Origin: Chrysomallon squamiferum
Taxonomy: Eukaryota; Mollusca; Gastropoda; Neomphalida; Peltospiridae
Assembly: GCA_012295275.1 (NCBI GenBank)
Contig: CM022669.1
Coordinates: 15,788,672 to 15,852,671, forward strand
Length of the DNA stretch: 64,000 nt
Direction: 5' to 3'
The first letter of the stretch is position 1, and the number at the start of each line of letters is the position of its first letter. Below are positions 59,320 to 64,000 of this stretch, one piece after another. Made by a program: the position numbers and the translations under genes. The notes beneath the pieces are model-generated. The model ran no database searches. It saw only the letters and a program-made list of their open reading frames with translations, and was not told where the DNA came from.

Positions 59320-60665
59320 AATGATTTTAAAATATGTCCCTGAAAATGTTATTTCAATTATTTAGAAATTTAGAAAAGAATACGACATCCTTCATGTTAA
59401 CACTGGACTTTGGATTTGTTTAGAAAGCAGAATTATAATATTTCCTTCTGAATATATTGACTCAGTCTCAAGATATCAAAATTACGTGTTCCCCACTTTC
59501 CAACCAATCACCCTTTTATTGGCATTTCGCATCACCATGTTTACTCAAGGAAACAAGGCAAAAGGTGTTGTGTTAAAACTTTCAGCGAAAACAAACACTT
59601 GCAAGAGATCGTCTAATTTCTCCTTCACTGGAGTCTGTCTCTTACTTGTGTTCACATTACCTGCTTATTAACAGCGCTCTTAAAACGTTTACACGTTTCC
59701 GTTAAAACAGTGTCGAAATGATGTCTCCGATCTGGAATCGTTAAGAGTTCAGTGTGGTTGTGTTTTTCTTTCCTTCGAGTCCGGAATGCACGCTTCTCTC
59801 TAAGACCGTTACACAATTTGACCTGTACAAGGGAGCATTTCCTGCCTCTTTCGTTAGAGAACTCCAAAGAGGAAGTAACCGAAGGGATAAAGAAATAAAT
59901 GAGTGTCGTAATCGACTCGGTGTTTCGTCCCAGTAGTCTGGAAACTCAAGAGGAAAATGCACTGATGATGTAACAATAATAACAATTCAGCGAAAAAAAA
60001 AATAAAGATGAAGGCAAAGATGAGAGATGCGGTGAGGGGTGGGGGGAAAGGATGAATAATCGATTCGTCATTAAGAGTGAAGAAATCGAGAAGAAGTGAC
60101 ATTTTTCATTATAACATGAAAATGTTTAAGTAGATCTTTTTTTTTTTTTTAAAGATGAAATGTTTGGTATGTTGAGTAATGGCTGGGAAGTTCCTGAACA
60201 TTAAAAAAATAATAATAGCAATAAAATAATATTTTTAAAAATATCTCCATTCATAATTATTTAACAGTTTGCAGGAAACAAGAGAGATGCTGAACTAAGG
60301 AAAGGAACCTTATAAATTATAAGAAGGAAAAAAGAAAAATGAATATTAATGAACTAGGAAAAGAAACAGCAAATTGAAAAGGGATAAAAACGAAACCGTA
60401 AATTTGATATTTCAAGCGAAAGAAAGGAATCAAAGAATAGTAATAGCAGATCTACTGCAAAATAATGTTTTTAATGATTGTTTTTGCAACGACTCTGTAG
60501 CACAGTTTTAATGATTTTTAGTCCTGAATTTCCATTAGTATTGCGAGAGATGAAACTCGTTGCGGCCATATATTACCTAAATCGAAGTAAACTCAAATGG
60601 GCGCGACATGGTGAATAGATCTTGCGACCTAAGGCAGACGATTTTGAAGAACGAAACAGAAATGG
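59320..60665. other. Non-coding, nothing recognised
   Basis: A moderately complex block at 59480-59960 has overlapping open frames on both strands without domain similarity. The rest is AT-rich with a T-run at 60139-60151. Confidence 0.45.
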
Positions 60666-60669
60666 CTGA

Positions 60670-60671
<2 letters not shown>

Positions 60672-60762
<91 letters not shown>
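60672..60762. repeat. (GA)n microsatellite, about 91 bp
   Basis: Uninterrupted GA. Confidence 0.98.
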
Positions 60763-60766
<4 letters not shown>

Positions 60767-60769
60767 GAG

Positions 60770-61510
60770 GGGGTAACATGAAATACAAAAGAAGAAAACA
60801 ACATCGGTTATTTTAAAACTGAATGCTACATGCCACTCTCTATTTCACTCCCCTGGTGAAGTTGCAAGATAAAAGTTATCTACCACATCATGTAAACCAC
60901 TGGATTATATTTTACCCAGAAGAGATTAAACACAGATGTCTACACGGATAAGTGAATAACAATGTCGTATATCTACAGCAGTTTTTCCGCAGATCCCAGA
61001 GCGTATTAATTAGAGGTTCCCAGTGGGACATCATTCTGGTTCCTGCATACTAAATTTCAGTCTATTTATTTTAGTATGTAACCAAATATTCGGCCTTTGT
61101 TTTCAATTGTTTTCGCAGAGAATGAAGGTTAAAAAGAAAGGTAAAGCTAAAATCACTATGTGAATTCTTTCTAATTAACGGAACTATTTTGAAAAAGCAT
61201 CAAGCGAATAATTCGTAGTTCAGAGAAGTGGCACATATTTACTTAAACACAACTATTATGCACAGATTAAAATTAGTGTCTGTTTTTTTTTCTTTGCCTA
61301 TGTTAGAATCACACACTTTCTCTTTCTTTTCTTTCTCGTTTTCACTTTCTGTCAGTATATTTCTTTTTTTCTGTAGATCGAATTTTTTACTTTTATTTAT
61401 TCTATCTAATCATTTTTTATTTCTTCTTCGCACATGAATACATTCGTTGTATTTCGCGTTTTTCATTTTATCTGGAGGTTTTTTTCGTTAATTTCTCATT
61501 TACTCACTCC
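60770..61510. other. Non-coding, nothing recognised
   Basis: Moderately complex to 61200, then T-rich. No supported gene. Confidence 0.5.
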
Positions 61511-61512
61511 TT

Positions 61513-62340
<828 letters not shown>

Positions 62341-62515
62341 ATATATATATATATGTATATATGTATGTATGTATGTATATATTAACACCATAATTTCCAC
62401 TCCTCCCCCTCTTGCTATTAGTACTACTACTACTACTAGTACTGCTACTACTATTAGTACTCTTACAGTTAGTTATTCTACTATCACTACTACTTCTGCT
62501 CCTACTAATAATGAT
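62341..62515. repeat. TA/GTAT then CTA trinucleotides
   Basis: TA and GTAT units at 62341-62382; ACT/CTA triplets at about 62419-62510. Confidence 0.92.
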
Positions 62516-62519
62516 AAAT

Positions 62520-63040
62520 TAATCTAATATTATTAACTTTCACAGCATTTTCTTAATAAATACAAAATTAAATGTTTAATACATTGCGGAAATGACATAC
62601 CTTGGTTTGTTAACATTAAGTGAAAAATGATAGGAAACCTAATACAAATCTACTTGGTATTTGTCTTTATTTTTTTTAGAAATGCTGGCAGGGTGCCCAT
62701 CATTTGCCTGGAGGTGAAAACTGGACGAATATCTAATCTTTACCTTTCTAAATTTATTCAGAATCTGCGACTGTGCATGTATACGCATATTATTTGAAGA
62801 TAACAAAAAATGAATATAAAATCTGGCCATGATATTTATTCAAAAACTTTTTTTTTTTTTTTAATTATTTTGTATTCCTTTCGGCAAGTATTTTTTTCGA
62901 TAAGATATAGTATATGTGCTTAATGAAGATTTGTTTATCCCGTTTTCAGAAATTTGTTGGCGCCAAGCTATCACTCCAAGATCTAGACCAACATGCTTGC
63001 TATTCATCATGAGAAGAAAGCTGAAGAAAGAAAGAAGCTT
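62520..63040. other. Non-coding, nothing recognised
   Basis: T-run at 62849-62862. No supported feature. Confidence 0.5.
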
Positions 63041-63041
63041 C

Positions 63042-63086
<45 letters not shown>

Positions 63087-63090
63087 AAAT
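63041..63090. repeat. Poly(A), interrupted
   Basis: A-run of about 32 bp followed by AAAAAG units. Confidence 0.95.
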
Positions 63091-63114
63091 CTTGCAGAGG
63101 GTGGAACTCTCTCT

Positions 63115-63365
63115 CATTTCCACGCTTCTATAATCTGCCAGATTTCACAAGCCATGTCCTCAGATGTCGATCAGCCGCCGACTCGAGGTGAGAGATTACC
63201 AGAGATAAGAGGGCGATAGCACACGGCGAAGAGCTATAGCTCATTTTGGGAATGTTGATCACTTCTGAAGTTTCGACCACGGCCAATCAACAAATAATTA
63301 ACTTTGTCATCCTTCAGCTCTCGCCCGTGCTTAATTTAATAGAGATGTGTCGGAGGTAAGTAGCA
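63115..63365. promoter_or_regulatory. Complex CpG-containing segment, candidate regulatory DNA
   Basis: A repeat-free block with CGATCAGCCGCCGACTCGAGG, GAGATTACCAGAGATAAG (bicoid/GATA-like words), GGCCAATCAACAAATAATTAAC and CCCGTGCTTAATTTAATAG. No splice-supported frame. Resembles the islands at 5703 and 37705. Function is untested. Confidence 0.27.
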
Positions 63366-64000
63366 ATGGTTGGTGACAGAGGTTAAGCATAAATTATATG
63401 TGATGGCACTGGTGGAATGTGGGTTAGGTTAAGTGAGACAAGAATGCTGAATAGAGAGTTCGTGGGTGGGAGGAATATAGATAAAAATACGTGGATGGGT
63501 ACATGGAAATGACTTTGATGAATAAAAAGAATGAGGATAGAAATTTAATATAATTTCCAGCTTAATAAAATGAGTTGTGAACGTATTTACACATTCGCTA
63601 ATAGACACTACTTTCACCCAAATCCTAGTCAAAATAATTTTATAACAAGTTTTAAAAAGGAAATAGCATAATATCCACGAGAAATTCTGTAACAGAATAT
63701 ACTGAAAATATTCGTCGATTTATAAAGTTTTTTTTATTTTCGTTTTTTTTTATATACTCCAAATTAGAAATAAGTCATCTTATGATTGAACATATACAGG
63801 GTTTGAATAATTAACCAGATTTAATGTATCTAACACATTCGCTAGATCGAGATTAAACCAAAAACTATCTTGTTAATTATGTGTAGAACTGTGACTTTGA
63901 AGCCAATTTTAGAGGAACAGTAACTGCAAAAAAAAAAAAAAAAAAAAAAAAAAAACAAACAAAAAAAACCCATTATATTAACAATCGTCTGTGGACTAAA
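63366..64000. other. Non-coding to window end
   Basis: AT-rich with a 28-bp poly(A) at 63927-63954. The missing 5' exons of gene A were not recognised here. Confidence 0.55.

Noticed and set aside
59652-59962. Overlapping minus-strand frames in a complex block
   Set aside because: Tested as the missing first half of gene A's Ig1. No RGxxAxLxC pattern or correct donor was found, and frames overlap on both strands.

Overview
The window is eukaryotic, AT-rich and overwhelmingly non-coding. The only confidently recognisable genes are built from short exons with canonical GT-AG borders. The exons belong to the two-immunoglobulin-domain (Dpr / zig-8, 'zwei-Ig') family of neuronal surface proteins, so the source is a bilaterian animal. 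Long introns, very dense tri- and tetranucleotide arrays (TAA, TAG, CAA, CAT, ATCT, GTAT) and at least thirteen GA/CT tracts of about 70-176 bp suggest a lophotrochozoan, most likely a mollusc and perhaps a cephalopod. That last step is inference from repeat texture, not from a species-specific sequence.

Two tandem paralogous genes lie on the minus strand. Gene A (right) has four exons in the window: the second half of Ig1 (51392-51605), a 30-nt linker microexon (47187-47216), a whole Ig2 (44299-44586) and the C-terminal exon with a GPI-type tail and stop (43575-43723). All splice phases join. Its first half of Ig1 and its signal peptide were not found and probably lie beyond 64000. Gene B (left) has the first half of Ig1, preceded by a Tyr/Asp-rich leader (2643-2839), and the second half of Ig1 (846-1059). 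Its linker, Ig2 and tail must lie before position 1. A phase-compatible signal-peptide-like exon at 23352-23466 may be gene B's first coding exon. The two Ig1 second-half exons have the same length (214 nt) and encode proteins matching at 54 of 71 positions, so they are clear duplicates.

The remaining sequence (about 2.8-43.5 kb and 51.6-64 kb) is intronic or intergenic. It holds microsatellites, poly(A)/poly(T) tracts, a fold-back repeat (6211-6480), three tandem tRNA-promoter-like units typical of SINE heads (18681-19010), and several CpG-containing, low-repeat islands with homeodomain, E-box or TCF-like words that look like candidate conserved regulatory elements. No rRNA, functional tRNA, CRISPR array or intact transposase/reverse transcriptase was recognised.

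If expressed, genes A and B would give cell-surface recognition proteins. Insect Dpr proteins bind DIP partners through Ig1 to specify synaptic pairing. A tandem pair with diverged Ig1 surfaces fits expansion of such a recognition repertoire. No entirely new type of system could be demonstrated from sequence alone.
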